A DNA stretch of 64,000 nt from Sphingobium sp. AP49 (GCF_000281715.2 NZ_CP124576.1:4409501-4473500), one strand, 5' to 3'; shown: positions 43,305 through 52,687, counted from the first letter of the stretch. Program-made: numbers and translations. Notes: generated from the sequence alone by a model not told the origin.

Positions 43305-44138
43305 ATGACCGACAGCCGCACCACGCCCCGCCCGCCCTCCACCGTCCGCAAGGTCGCCAAGGCCGTGCAGGAGAGCAAGGCGCCCGCCATCGCCCGCGCC
43401 GCCGCGATCCTGCGCCTGCTGGGCAAGAGCGACCGGCCGCTGGGCGTACAGGCGATCGCCAAGGAATTGGGGCTGGTGCCCAGCACCTGCCTCTATGTGC
43501 TGCGCGCGCTGGTGGAGGAGGAACTGGTCGCCTTCGACCCCGACACCAAACGCTATGCGCTGCAGGCCGGCGTGCTGACGCTGGCGCGCAACTGGCTGCG
43601 CCGCGACGCCTTCAACGACCTCGCCCAGCCGGTGCTCGACCGGTTGGCGCATCGCTTCGGCCTCACCATGCTGGGGGTGCAGGCGGTCGGCCTCGACCAT
43701 ATGATCGTCGTCGCCATGGCGCAGTCGGGCAGCGGCTTTCAGCTGAGCGCCCAGGTCGGCAGCCGCTTTCCCGCCCTGATCAGTGCCACGGGCCGCTGCA
43801 TCGCCGCCTTTGGCGATTATGGCGAGAAGGAACTGAAGGCGCGGTTCGACACGTTGCGCTGGGACGATCCGCCGCCCTTCGCCGACTGGATGGAGCAATT
43901 GCGCCAGACGCGCGCGCAGGGCTTCGCGGTGGACGAGGGCCAATATATTGCCGGCGTCACCGTCGTCTCCGCGCCGGTGTGGAAGGGCGCGGGCCGCCCG
44001 GTCCATGCGCTGGTCGCGATCGGCATCGGCGCCGCTCTGCAACGCGAGGGGCTGGGCGCATTGCAGCTGGCGCTGGTCGAGGCAGCGGGTGCACTCAGCC
44101 ACCAGCTGAGCGGCGACCGCCCCTTACCGGCGGCGTAG
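43305..44138 (+). CDS. IclR-family transcriptional regulator
   Basis: A 277-residue regulator. The winged helix is at about residues 25-90 (IARAAAILRLLGKSDRPLGVQAIAKELGLVPSTCLYVLRAL is the recognisable block), with an IclR effector-binding domain after it (GYLVA-like positions, FPALISATGRCIAAFG, GFAVDEGQYIAGVTVVSAPV). ATG 43305 follows AGGA by seven bases. It is divergent from the ligase-hydratase-CoA transferase-SDR operon and is its likely regulator. Its last 15 bases overlap the 3' end of the convergent beta-propeller gene. Confidence 0.9.
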   Translation: MTDSRTTPRPPSTVRKVAKAVQESKAPAIARAAAILRLLGKSDRPLGVQAIAKELGLVPSTCLYVLRALVEEELVAFDPDTKRYALQAGVLTLARNWLRRDAFNDLAQPVLDRLAHRFGLTMLGVQAVGLDHMIVVAMAQSGSGFQLSAQVGSRFPALISATGRCIAAFGDYGEKELKARFDTLRWDDPPPFADWMEQLRQTRAQGFAVDEGQYIAGVTVVSAPVWKGAGRPVHALVAIGIGAALQREGLGALQLALVEAAGALSHQLSGDRPLPAA

Positions 44139-45722
44139 CGCCAGCACGCTCCCTTCGGCGTCGCCCGACACATAGAGCGTGCCGTCCGGCCCCGCAGTCA
44201 CATCGGCGAAATTGATCATCGGCCCGGCCATGTCGCCGATCGGCCCCAAAAACTTGGGCGTCACGCCGGCGGGCGCGCCGACCGGCAAAGCGCTGGCAAT
44301 CGTCTCGCGCGCGCCGCCCGACAGGTCGGTGGCGACCAGTGCCTTGGCCTGCGTATCGACAACGAACAATTGCCCGCCGGTAATCGCCAGCCCTTCCGGC
44401 CGACCGAGACCGTCGATGATCGTCTCGCTGCGGCCGCTAGCGACCCGTATCACGCGCCCCGCCCCGGCCTCGGCGACATAGGCTGTTCCGTCCGGCGCCA
44501 GCGCCACGCCAATCGGCTTGTCGAGGCCGGTGGCCAGTTCGCTGACCGCGCCATTCTCGATCGAGAGCAGCCGGCCGGTGCCATATTCAGCGACGACCAC
44601 CGCGCCGCCCGACGCGACCGCCACGCCCATCAACTGGTCGAGGCCGGTGGCGAGGAAATCGCTTTCCCCCTGCCCCGGCCGATAGCGCGCCACCGCGCCG
44701 AGGCCGGTGCTGATGATCCACTCCCCCGCCTGCGCCCCGGCGGCGACACCGCGCATATAACCGGGACAGCCGGGATAGAAGATCATGCCGGCCAGGGTCA
44801 GCCCCTCACCGGGCCGCAGCGTATAGCCAAAGGCGCCGTCGGCAACGAACATCGCGCCATCCGCGCCCATGGCCAGGCCCAGCGGCCATTGCAACGCGCG
44901 CGGCACGACAGATCGCACCTTGCCATCGCCCAGCAATTCGGTGATTTCGCCGGGGATGCTCGACACGAAGATGCGGTCGCCGATGAAGCTCAGATTGTCG
45001 AGGCCAGGGCCAAGATCGGCCAGCACCTCGCGCGTGCCGCTCACCAAGTCGAGCCGCAGCACCTGCCCGCTCGCGACCTGGGTGGTGACGATCCGCCCCT
45101 TGCTGTCAAACTTCACCGCATCGGGCACGCCCAGATCGCCGGCCACCACTTCGGGCGCGCCGCCATCCAGGTCGACCCGCCAAATCTCGTTGGCGCCCAT
45201 CACCGGGAAATAGAGCTTGCCGTCCGGCCCGACCTGAAAGGCATTAGCCATCGGGACATTGTCGAGGATGACGCGGGGCGCGCCGCCATCCAGATCCAGT
45301 TCCATGATCCGCGCGCCGATGCGGCATTCGCCCGCGATCAGCCGGCCCTGATGCCAGGTGATCGGGTTGGCGACCGGAATGTCGCCGCGCACCACCCGCA
45401 CATCGCCCGATGGCGTGCGCATCGCGACACGCCCCTCGGTAATCTCGGTCAGATAGAGGTTGCCGGCATCGTCGAACACCAGATCGTCGGGCGCGACGAT
45501 GGCGCCGCCCATCGCGCTGATCGTCTCGATCGCGCCGCTGTCGACATCGATCGCGCTGACCTGGCTGCCGCCGACCTGCGCCACATAGAGGCGCCCGTCC
45601 GGCCCGGTGGCCAGGCCATTGGCGCCGTGCAGGCGGCTGGGCGGGGTCAGCCGCGCGAGGGACCAGCCCTCGGCAGCGATAGCAGCACTGGCGGCGCCAT
45701 AGCGCCCGGACTGGACCGCCAT
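44124..45722 (-). CDS. SMP-30/NHL-type beta-propeller protein, possible lactonase
   Basis: A 532-residue protein of repeated 40-50 residue blades (ANGLATGPDGRLYVAQVG, PDDLVFDDAGNLYLTEI, FQVGPDGKLYFPV, PIGVALAPDGTAYVAEAGAGR). There is no signal peptide. It is longer than the roughly 300-residue gluconolactonases, so two propellers or one enlarged propeller are possible. Its ATG lies 1 base after the aldehyde dehydrogenase stop, so translation is coupled. Next to a Baeyer-Villiger oxygenase, lactone hydrolysis is an attractive role, but catalytic metal ligands were not identified. Confidence 0.75.
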   Translation of the reverse strand: MAVQSGRYGAASAAIAAEGWSLARLTPPSRLHGANGLATGPDGRLYVAQVGGSQVSAIDVDSGAIETISAMGGAIVAPDDLVFDDAGNLYLTEITEGRVAMRTPSGDVRVVRGDIPVANPITWHQGRLIAGECRIGARIMELDLDGGAPRVILDNVPMANAFQVGPDGKLYFPVMGANEIWRVDLDGGAPEVVAGDLGVPDAVKFDSKGRIVTTQVASGQVLRLDLVSGTREVLADLGPGLDNLSFIGDRIFVSSIPGEITELLGDGKVRSVVPRALQWPLGLAMGADGAMFVADGAFGYTLRPGEGLTLAGMIFYPGCPGYMRGVAAGAQAGEWIISTGLGAVARYRPGQGESDFLATGLDQLMGVAVASGGAVVVAEYGTGRLLSIENGAVSELATGLDKPIGVALAPDGTAYVAEAGAGRVIRVASGRSETIIDGLGRPEGLAITGGQLFVVDTQAKALVATDLSGGARETIASALPVGAPAGVTPKFLGPIGDMAGPMINFADVTAGPDGTLYVSGDAEGSVLALRRR

Positions 45723-45723
45723 C

Positions 45724-47151
45724 TCAGGCGTAGCCCAGCAGCGACTTCACTTCGAGATATTCGAGGAAGCCATGCTCGCCCCATTCGCGGCCATTGCCGC
45801 TGCGCTTGTAACCGCCGAAGGGCGCATGGAAATCGAAGCCGCCATTGATGCTGATCCAACCGGTCCGCATCCGCCGGGCGACGGCACGGCATTGCTCGAC
45901 ATCGGTGCCGCTGACATAGCCGGCGAGGCCGAAATTGCTGGCATTGGCGATGTCGACCGCGTGGTCGATATCGTCATAGCCGATGATCACCAGCACCGGG
46001 CCGAATATCTCCTCGCGCGCGATCACCATGTCGTTGGTGCCGACGAACACCGTCGGCTTGACGAACCAGCCCTTATCGATCCCGTCCGGGCGACCGGCGC
46101 CGCCGGCGATCAGGGTCGCGCCTTCGTCCAGGCCTTTTTGAATATAGTCCTGAATGATGTTGTACTGGCTCTTCGACACGACCGGACCCATGGCGACATT
46201 GCCGGTCGGATCGCCGACCGTCACCGCGTCCGCTGCGCCCTTGGCCGCCGCAATCACCTCGTCCATGCGCGATGCCGGCACCAGCAGGCGCGATCCCGCG
46301 CTGCAGGTCTGGCCCGAATTGCCCATCATGCCGCCGGTCGCGCCCGCGACATTGGCGGCCAGCGCATCATCGTCCAACACGATGAAGGCGCTCTTGCCGC
46401 CCAGTTCCAGCCCGACCCGCTTGATCGTCGTCGCTGCATCCTTCTGAATCTGGACGCCGACCGGCTCGGAGCCGGTGAAGGACACCATGTCGACATCCTC
46501 ATGGGTGGACAGCGCCGTGCCGATCACGCTGCCGCTGCCCTGGACCATGTTGAACACGCCGGCCGGCACGCCCGCCGTATCCAGAATCTCGGCCAGGATC
46601 TGGGCCGAGAAGGGCGCGAGTTGTGGCGGCTTCAGGATCATGGTGCAGCCGGTCGCCAGCGCCGGGAAAATCTTGACGCAGGTCTGGTTCATCGGCCAGT
46701 TCCACGGCGTGATGAGCGCGCAGACGCCGATCGGCTCGCGCGCGATCATCGTCGCGCCATGCAGCTCATCGAACTTGAAGTCGCGCAGCACCTCGATCGC
46801 GGTCTGCAGATGCCCCGCGCCCAGCCCGACATGGAAACCATGAGCGAGCGAGGATGGCGCCCCCATCTCCTCGATGATCGCGTCGCCCAGTTCGGTCTGG
46901 CGTCGCGCATATTCCGCCTGGATGGCGAGCAGCAGGTCGAGCCGCTGTTCGCGCGTGGTCTGCGACCAGCCGGCAAAGGCCTTGCGCGCGGCGGCGACCG
47001 CCTTGTTCACATCGGCGACACCGCCGAGCGAAATGGTGCCGGCCACCGCCTCGGTCGCCGGGTTGATGACATCCGCGGTCTTCGGTTCGACCGGGGCGAC
47101 CCACTGGCCGTCGATATAGAAGTTCCGATAGTCGCGCATATCCTCACCCAT
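45724..47151 (-). CDS. NAD(P)-dependent aldehyde dehydrogenase
   Basis: A 475-residue ALDH: TPWNWPMNQTCVKI, FTGSEPVGVQIQK, Glu in LELGGKSAFIVL and the nucleophile Cys in NSGQTCSAGSR. The start is 47151 or the ATG at 47139 (GAGGAT directly before it); neither has an ideal ribosome-binding site. It follows the TPP-dependent lyase gene after a hairpin and precedes the propeller gene with coupling. It may oxidise the aldehyde that a 2-hydroxyacyl-CoA lyase would release. Confidence 0.95.
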   Translation of the reverse strand: MGEDMRDYRNFYIDGQWVAPVEPKTADVINPATEAVAGTISLGGVADVNKAVAAARKAFAGWSQTTREQRLDLLLAIQAEYARRQTELGDAIIEEMGAPSSLAHGFHVGLGAGHLQTAIEVLRDFKFDELHGATMIAREPIGVCALITPWNWPMNQTCVKIFPALATGCTMILKPPQLAPFSAQILAEILDTAGVPAGVFNMVQGSGSVIGTALSTHEDVDMVSFTGSEPVGVQIQKDAATTIKRVGLELGGKSAFIVLDDDALAANVAGATGGMMGNSGQTCSAGSRLLVPASRMDEVIAAAKGAADAVTVGDPTGNVAMGPVVSKSQYNIIQDYIQKGLDEGATLIAGGAGRPDGIDKGWFVKPTVFVGTNDMVIAREEIFGPVLVIIGYDDIDHAVDIANASNFGLAGYVSGTDVEQCRAVARRMRTGWISINGGFDFHAPFGGYKRSGNGREWGEHGFLEYLEVKSLLGYA

Positions 47152-47178
47152 GCAAAAGAGGGATTATCTTATAAAGGA

Positions 47179-47203
47179 CCGGGCCGGCATGATGCCGGCC
47201 CGG
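47179..47203 (-). terminator. Hairpin between TPP-enzyme and aldehyde dehydrogenase genes
   Basis: A perfect inverted repeat (CCGGGCCGGCA and complement, TGA loop) lies 10 bases after the TPP-enzyme stop and is followed on the minus strand by TCCTTTATAAG. It is probably a terminator or attenuator that lowers expression of the downstream dehydrogenase. Confidence 0.7.
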
Positions 47204-47213
47204 AGATCATTCC

Positions 47214-48998
47214 TTACTGGGTGCCTTCGGCGTACCAGGTGCGGAATTCGGCATATTTGGGCATTTCTTCCGAATTGGCCTTGGGGTCGATCACGACATG
47301 GACGACGCCCGGCTTGCCGCTGGCATAGGCACGCGCGATCGCCGGCTTGATGTCTTCCGCGCGGGTCACATATTCGCCGTGGCAGCCAAAGCCCTCGCCG
47401 ATCTTGTCGAAGCGGACTTCCTTGCTCCAATGGGTGCCGGTCTCTTCCGTGCCCTGACCGAAGGTGCGCTTGTAGACGCCCACTTCCAGGCCCCACTGAT
47501 TATCCACGCCGACGACGCAGACCAGAGGCAGCTTGGTGCGGACTGCCACTTCCAGTTCGGCGATATGGAACATGAAGCTGCTGTCCGACGTCAGCAACAG
47601 GCCCGGACGGCTGACGCCCGTTGCAGCCCGATCCGCCAGCATCGCGCCGGTGGCATAGGGAATGCCGGTGCCGATATGACCGAAATTCTGGTTCCAGATG
47701 ACGTCGTTCGGCTTGCACTGCGAATAGGTCCACTGGAAGATCACGCCCGCGCCGCCGTCGCGGATCAGGATGCCATCCTTGGGGAAGGCCTCGGTCGCTT
47801 CCACCGCCAGACGGGCCGGATGGATCGGCAGGTCGCCGGTGCCATCGCTCTTGGTGCGCGATTCCGCCGCCAGTTCGTCCAGTTCGGCCTGGCCGTCGCG
47901 CATGAAGGCTTCCAGACCGGGCGCGGGTGCGCGCGGCGTGTCCTTCAGCGCCTCGACCAACTGCGGCACGACGCCGCGCAGATCGCCGACCAGCGGCACG
48001 TCGATCGGGCGGTTGACGCCGATCGCGGCGGGATCCTGCTCGACATAGATCCACTTGCGGATCGCTTCATTCTTCATCCAGTAGCGCCACTTGCCGAAAT
48101 GGACCGGCTCGCCCAATTCGGTACCCAGCGCCAGCACCAGGTCGGACTCGGTGACCGCCTCGATCGATGCCTTGGAGAAGACATATTGGAAGGTGCGGTC
48201 TTCCAGCCCCTTGATATAGCTGGTGCCGCCCGAGGTCTGGATCACCGGGCAGTTCATCAGGTCCGCCAGTTCCTTGACCGCCGCGCCCGAGCGCGAGGTG
48301 TGAACGGCATGGCCGACCAGCAGGATCGGGTTCTTGGCGGCGCGGATCAGGTCCGCCGCTTCCTTGACCCGGTCGATGTCCGCGCCCTGATTGACCAGGC
48401 GATAACGGTCCGGCGCCAGCGGCGCGGGCAGGTCCAGCTCTTCCAGAATGATGTGGCTGGGATATTCGATATAGACCGGGCCGGGGGTGCCGCCCATCGC
48501 CTTGCGAATGCCCTCGCGCACCACTTCGTCGGTCTGGTCGGCATATTCGATCGAGGCGGCATATTTGACGCTATTCTCGAACAAGGGCATCTGCTTGACG
48601 AACTGGATGCGGCCGCGACGGACGCGCTGTTCGGTCACGCGGGCGCGCTGGCCCGACAGGAAGATGACCGGCGAATTTTCGACCAGCGCGCACTGGATGG
48701 CGGGCGCCATATTGGCGATGCCCGGCCCCAGCGTGCCGATCGCAACGGCGGGCTTGCCGGTGATGCGCGAGGCGGCCTCGGCCATGAAGCCGGCTGCGGC
48801 TTCGTGATGCGGCGCAACCACGGTCCAGCCGCGACGCTCGGCCTCCAGGAACATATGGACGAAATTGGGGTCGGGAATGCCGAACAGCGTGTTGATGCCT
48901 TCGGCCTCGAACAGGTCCAGCATCCGCTTGTAGACCGGCGTGCCCTTCTTGTCGGTGGCGTTCACATTCACGGCGGGCTTGGGATCGTCATAGCTCAT
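47214..48998 (-). CDS. Thiamine-pyrophosphate-dependent lyase/decarboxylase (2-hydroxyacyl-CoA lyase or acetolactate-synthase-like)
   Basis: A 594-residue TPP enzyme with the three usual domains. The cofactor-activating Glu66 is in PHHEAAAGFMAEAASR, and GTLGPGIAN follows. The C-terminal TPP/Mg motif is SDSSFMFHIAEL...VDNQWG (about 467-497): the Asp and Asn are kept but GDG has become SDS. ATG 48998 overlaps the Rieske stop by 4 bases, so both are made together. Family members cleave or join C-C bonds next to a carbonyl (acetolactate synthase, oxalyl-CoA decarboxylase, 2-hydroxyacyl-CoA lyase). The neighbours favour a chain-shortening lyase. Confidence 0.88.
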   Translation of the reverse strand: MSYDDPKPAVNVNATDKKGTPVYKRMLDLFEAEGINTLFGIPDPNFVHMFLEAERRGWTVVAPHHEAAAGFMAEAASRITGKPAVAIGTLGPGIANMAPAIQCALVENSPVIFLSGQRARVTEQRVRRGRIQFVKQMPLFENSVKYAASIEYADQTDEVVREGIRKAMGGTPGPVYIEYPSHIILEELDLPAPLAPDRYRLVNQGADIDRVKEAADLIRAAKNPILLVGHAVHTSRSGAAVKELADLMNCPVIQTSGGTSYIKGLEDRTFQYVFSKASIEAVTESDLVLALGTELGEPVHFGKWRYWMKNEAIRKWIYVEQDPAAIGVNRPIDVPLVGDLRGVVPQLVEALKDTPRAPAPGLEAFMRDGQAELDELAAESRTKSDGTGDLPIHPARLAVEATEAFPKDGILIRDGGAGVIFQWTYSQCKPNDVIWNQNFGHIGTGIPYATGAMLADRAATGVSRPGLLLTSDSSFMFHIAELEVAVRTKLPLVCVVGVDNQWGLEVGVYKRTFGQGTEETGTHWSKEVRFDKIGEGFGCHGEYVTRAEDIKPAIARAYASGKPGVVHVVIDPKANSEEMPKYAEFRTWYAEGTQ

Positions 48999-50371
48999 TT
49001 GAGTAACCTCGGTGCGCCCGTACCCATGTACGTGGCTAGGTTGCGGTGGAAATTGGTGATCTTGCGTTCCTGATGGGGGTTGGGCAGCGGCCCGCGGAAC
49101 CCGCGCGACTTCATGCCCTTCTGCACCCATTCCATGTTGGAAAAGTCCTGGGCGAGGACAGAGCCCCAGCCCTCGGCGGTCGCCTCGGTTTCTTCCCACT
49201 CGGTGACCGGCGCCTGCCCTTCGGGAAAACGCTCGATCGCGTAGGATTCAAAGATGCACATGTCGGGATCGTCGCCATAGGGACGGGTGCGGTAGCAAAG
49301 GGCGAAGGTGATCCCCTGCAGCACCGACATGTTGGGAAAGACATGCCAGGCCAGACCCGCCTCGGCCATCACCTCGGGCGGGATTTCCGGCCAGATGACG
49401 CCCCGCGCGGCGTCGTCCGCCTTGGCGGATTTGAGCCAATGGGCGATGACGTCGCCAGCCGCCGTGCCTTCGGGCAGTTCGTCGACCAGCCGGCTGGCCG
49501 CATTGACCAAAGTCTCGGTCGAGGCCGCATAGTTCAATGTCTCGAAATTTTCGCGGATCAGCTCATAGGTGGAGCGGCGCGGATCATCGCCCTTGCCGGC
49601 CCGCGTCACGCTGCTGCTCTGGCTCATCTGGAAAGCCGGGTCGCGCTGGTCGAAGCCACTGACGCCATGCAGGCCATAGGCCGCGCTATAGGCATAATAA
49701 TCGCCATAATCGAGCAGCTGGGTATGGGTGCCCGCGACATGGTAAGGCTCCATGAACGCTTCCAGCGCGGTCTTCCAATTGGCGGGATAAACCACCCATT
49801 TGCGCCATTTATAGCGCATCTTGTCCATCTCGAAGTGGGACAGGATACGCCCGGCATCGCCCAGGAAATCGGCCAGGGGCTCCGCATCGGGATCCATGTT
49901 GATCCAGATCCAGCCGCCCCATATGTCGATCTTGACGTCCGACAGGCGGGTGCATTCGGGCGTCAGCGCGCCCTGCCAGTCCTGCGGGTCGAGAATATAT
50001 GTGTTGTTGCCCTCGGTATCGAAGGTCCAGCCATGGAAGCCGCAGACGAAGCTGCGCCGGTTCTTGCCGCGCACCGAATGGACACCCTTGGGCACATCGA
50101 TCAGTTGGCGGCCCCGGTGCGGGCAGACATTGTAGAAGGCGCGCAGCGCATCGGGCGCGGTCCGCACGATGATGAAGGACTCATCGCAAATGTCATAGGT
50201 CATCCAGTCGCCGACATCGGGCAGGTCTTCGACCCGCTCGACCATCTGCCAGACATGCGGCCACAGCTTCTCCTTCTCGGCCAGGGCGTAGTCCTTCGAC
50301 AGGAACGCCTCGGTCGGATAGGTCAGCGGCTTGGCCAGCGCCTCGACGTCGATGTTGCTCAATTTGCTCAT
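48995..50371 (-). CDS. Rieske non-heme iron oxygenase, alpha subunit
   Basis: A 458-residue oxygenase. The Rieske cluster ligands are Cys83, His85, Cys110 and His113 (CPHRGRQ and CGFHGW). The catalytic iron site is in NWKTALEAFMEPYHVAGTH (His211 and His216, with Glu208 nearby). ATG 50371 has AGGAGG five bases upstream. No beta subunit or reductase gene is present, so it belongs to the alpha-only monooxygenase-like type and needs an external electron donor. It is translationally coupled to the TPP enzyme and downstream of the Baeyer-Villiger gene. Ring or side-chain hydroxylation is likely. Confidence 0.95.
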   Translation of the reverse strand: MSKLSNIDVEALAKPLTYPTEAFLSKDYALAEKEKLWPHVWQMVERVEDLPDVGDWMTYDICDESFIIVRTAPDALRAFYNVCPHRGRQLIDVPKGVHSVRGKNRRSFVCGFHGWTFDTEGNNTYILDPQDWQGALTPECTRLSDVKIDIWGGWIWINMDPDAEPLADFLGDAGRILSHFEMDKMRYKWRKWVVYPANWKTALEAFMEPYHVAGTHTQLLDYGDYYAYSAAYGLHGVSGFDQRDPAFQMSQSSSVTRAGKGDDPRRSTYELIRENFETLNYAASTETLVNAASRLVDELPEGTAAGDVIAHWLKSAKADDAARGVIWPEIPPEVMAEAGLAWHVFPNMSVLQGITFALCYRTRPYGDDPDMCIFESYAIERFPEGQAPVTEWEETEATAEGWGSVLAQDFSNMEWVQKGMKSRGFRGPLPNPHQERKITNFHRNLATYMGTGAPRLLK

Positions 50372-50538
50372 GGCATCCTCCTGCAACGCCCCCGTTGCCC
50401 GACGGGTACGGCCCGCGAGTCCACTCGCCAGGTCCGCAAGGACAATATTTTCAATCTGACTATCGCAACTGGCGGGAGCGCCCCAAGGGAAGAGCGGCCC
50501 CCACCGCGAACCATCCCCGGGGCGATCCGGCCCATGGC

Positions 50539-52368
50539 TCAGGACCGCAATTCCATGCCGTCCAGATCGCCCTTGGCACGCCAGTCCTGGACCAGTTTCT
50601 GGAACGCGCCCCAGCCCGGACCATAGCCGCGGAACAGCGCCCAGGGCGCCTTCACCTGGCCTTCATTGGTGAAGTAGCTGGGGGTGCATTCCTGCTGGAA
50701 GGCGGTCATGTCGATCTCCATTTCCTCGAAATGGCGGACATAATCCTCCTGCCCCTGCAAGGTGGTCTCGACCACCTTGGCACCCTTATCCATCACCGCA
50801 TGAATGATATGGGCGATATGCTCCGCCTGGCGGCCGAACTGTTCGGTCACGCTGGCGTTGAGGCCACCCTGGATATAGCCGATGAAGAACTGGTTGGGGA
50901 AACCATGGGTCATCGTGCCGTGCAGGGTGCGCGGCCCATTGGCCCAATGGTCATAGATGGATTGGCCATCGCGGCCCTCGACCGCATCGATGCCCCAGCG
51001 CCGCTTCAACTCGCTCGTCACCTCGAAGCCGCTGGCGAAAATGATGCAGTCGACCTCATATTCGACGCCGCCCGACACGAAGCCCTTCTCCGTGATCTTC
51101 TCCAGCCCCTTGCTGTCGGCAACGTCGATCAGCGTGACATTGGGCCGGTTGAAGGTCGGGTAGAACTCATTGCTCGACAGCGGGCGCTTGCAGAGGAAGC
51201 GGTACCAGGGCTTCAACGCCTCGGCCGTTGCCTTGTCCGTGACCATTTCATCGACACGGGCGCGCAGTCGCTCCATCACGCGATAATCGACCACCTCGCG
51301 CTTCGCCATGAACTGCTCGATCGACATCTCCGGCCAGCCCTCGGCTTCCAGCTCCGCCGACAGGTTGCGGGCGATCTCGGTCCAGATGTCGCAGATCAGG
51401 TCCGGTTCGCCCGGCGCGAAGGCTTCCATCGCGGCGCGGTGGAAATTGGCCTGGCGATCGGCCTGCCAGCCGGGCTGCAGCGACGCTGCCCAATCGGCAT
51501 CGGTCGCCGGATTGGGGCGCTCGTCCACGGTCGATGGCGTGCGCTGGATGACATAGAGCTGCTTGGCGTAGCGGCCGAGATAGGGCACCGCCTGGATCGC
51601 GGTCGCGCCGGTGCCGATGATCGCGACGCGCTTGTCGGCCAGCCTGTCGAGCACCGGATTGTCGTAGCTGCCGCCGCTATAGTCATAGTCCCAGCGGGCG
51701 GTGTGGAAAATCTTGCCCTTGAAGCTGTTGATGCCGGCAATGCCGGGCAGCTTGGGCATGTTGAGCACGCCGCAGCCCATCACCACGAAACGCGCCAGCA
51801 ATTCGTCGCCCCGGCTGGTGCCGACGCGCCAGCGCTGGATCGCCTCGTCCCATTTCAAGGATGTGATGAGGGTATGGAACAGCGCCTTGTCGGCAAAGTT
51901 GAACTTTTCCGCGATCTGGCGGCAATAGGCCTGGATTTCCGCGCCGTCGGCGAACTTCTTCGACGGCATGAAGCCGGTCTCTTCCAGCAGCGGCAGATAG
52001 CAATAGGCGTCATTGTCGCACTGGATGCCGGGATAGCGATTCCAGTACCAGACGCCGCCAAAATCGCCGCCATGGTCGATATTGCGGAAATTGGTGACGC
52101 CCTGCTTGGTCAGATGATAGCCGGCGAGCAGGCCGGCAAAGCCCGCGCCCAGCACCACAACGTCCAGTTCCTCGACGATCGGGTCGCGCGCGACGACCGG
52201 CATGTGCGGGTCGACGTCATAGCTGTGCGTCGTATCGTCGGTCGTGGGCTGATATTGCCCTTCCCGGTCGGCGCGCATCCGCTTGTCGCGCTCGGCGCGA
52301 TATTTCTCGCGCAGGGTCGGGATATCGAATGTGTCAGCCGCAGGCGTCTGCGTCGGCTTGCAGGTCAT
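50539..52368 (-). CDS. FAD-dependent Baeyer-Villiger monooxygenase (type I)
   Basis: A 609-residue flavoprotein. The FAD motif GAGFAG is at 74-79, the Baeyer-Villiger fingerprint FKGKIFHTARW at 216-226 and the NADPH motif GTGATA at 252-257. The 65-residue N-terminal extension before the first Rossmann motif is typical of the steroid/large-ketone group. It inserts oxygen next to a ketone to give an ester or lactone. A 16-base palindrome lies 40 bases upstream of its start. The Rieske gene follows 167 bases downstream with its own leader. Confidence 0.93.
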   Translation of the reverse strand: MTCKPTQTPAADTFDIPTLREKYRAERDKRMRADREGQYQPTTDDTTHSYDVDPHMPVVARDPIVEELDVVVLGAGFAGLLAGYHLTKQGVTNFRNIDHGGDFGGVWYWNRYPGIQCDNDAYCYLPLLEETGFMPSKKFADGAEIQAYCRQIAEKFNFADKALFHTLITSLKWDEAIQRWRVGTSRGDELLARFVVMGCGVLNMPKLPGIAGINSFKGKIFHTARWDYDYSGGSYDNPVLDRLADKRVAIIGTGATAIQAVPYLGRYAKQLYVIQRTPSTVDERPNPATDADWAASLQPGWQADRQANFHRAAMEAFAPGEPDLICDIWTEIARNLSAELEAEGWPEMSIEQFMAKREVVDYRVMERLRARVDEMVTDKATAEALKPWYRFLCKRPLSSNEFYPTFNRPNVTLIDVADSKGLEKITEKGFVSGGVEYEVDCIIFASGFEVTSELKRRWGIDAVEGRDGQSIYDHWANGPRTLHGTMTHGFPNQFFIGYIQGGLNASVTEQFGRQAEHIAHIIHAVMDKGAKVVETTLQGQEDYVRHFEEMEIDMTAFQQECTPSYFTNEGQVKAPWALFRGYGPGWGAFQKLVQDWRAKGDLDGMELRS

Positions 52369-52407
52369 GACCTCTCCTAGGGATCGCTGTTCTCGCCATT
52401 TTGTTAA

Positions 52408-52423
52408 TCAACAGACCTGTTGA
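52408..52423. promoter_or_regulatory. Palindromic operator upstream of Baeyer-Villiger gene
   Basis: TCAACAG-AC-CTGTTGA, a perfect 16-base inverted repeat 40 bases upstream of the monooxygenase start. It overlaps the 9-mer CCTGTTGAC, which also occurs in the operator between the TetR gene and the acyl-CoA dehydrogenase at 57.9 kb. Confidence 0.55.
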
Positions 52424-52531
52424 CTTGCAATGGCGGAGCGACGGCCCGGCGCTGTTAGCGCCGTGGCGATCCCTTGGCGGCGTCTGCGGCCGCGACGAGA
52501 GAGGTAGATCAGTCGGTAAGCAGCGCGCCGA

Positions 52532-52687
52532 TCAGGCGGCGCGGGCCAGCTTCTGTTCCTGGGCAACCGGGAAGGTCACGACATCGGCCGATGCAGGGGC
52601 GGCGGCGGGCGTCAGGCCGGCGATGTAGCGCTCGGCGGTGACGACATCCCGGCGATAGGAAAAATAGAGCGCGATAAGCGAGAACAT
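52532..52687 (-). CDS. Small hypothetical protein (51 aa)
   Basis: A 51-residue ORF that begins MFSLIALYFSYRRDVVTAER and ends with QKLARAA. ATG 52687 is preceded by AGAGGT at a spacing of six bases, which is a reasonable ribosome-binding site. The first ten residues are hydrophobic and are followed by a charged segment, so it could attach to the membrane; this is inference. It fills part of the otherwise gene-free 473-base stretch between the Baeyer-Villiger gene and the next SDR. I do not recognise it; coding status is supported only by the start signal and by composition. Confidence 0.45.
   Translation of the reverse strand: MFSLIALYFSYRRDVVTAERYIAGLTPAAAPASADVVTFPVAQEQKLARAA

Noticed and set aside
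44124..44138. Overlap of IclR and propeller genes as a sign of a frameshift
   Set aside because: They are convergent genes with complete C-termini; a 15-base tail overlap is ordinary.
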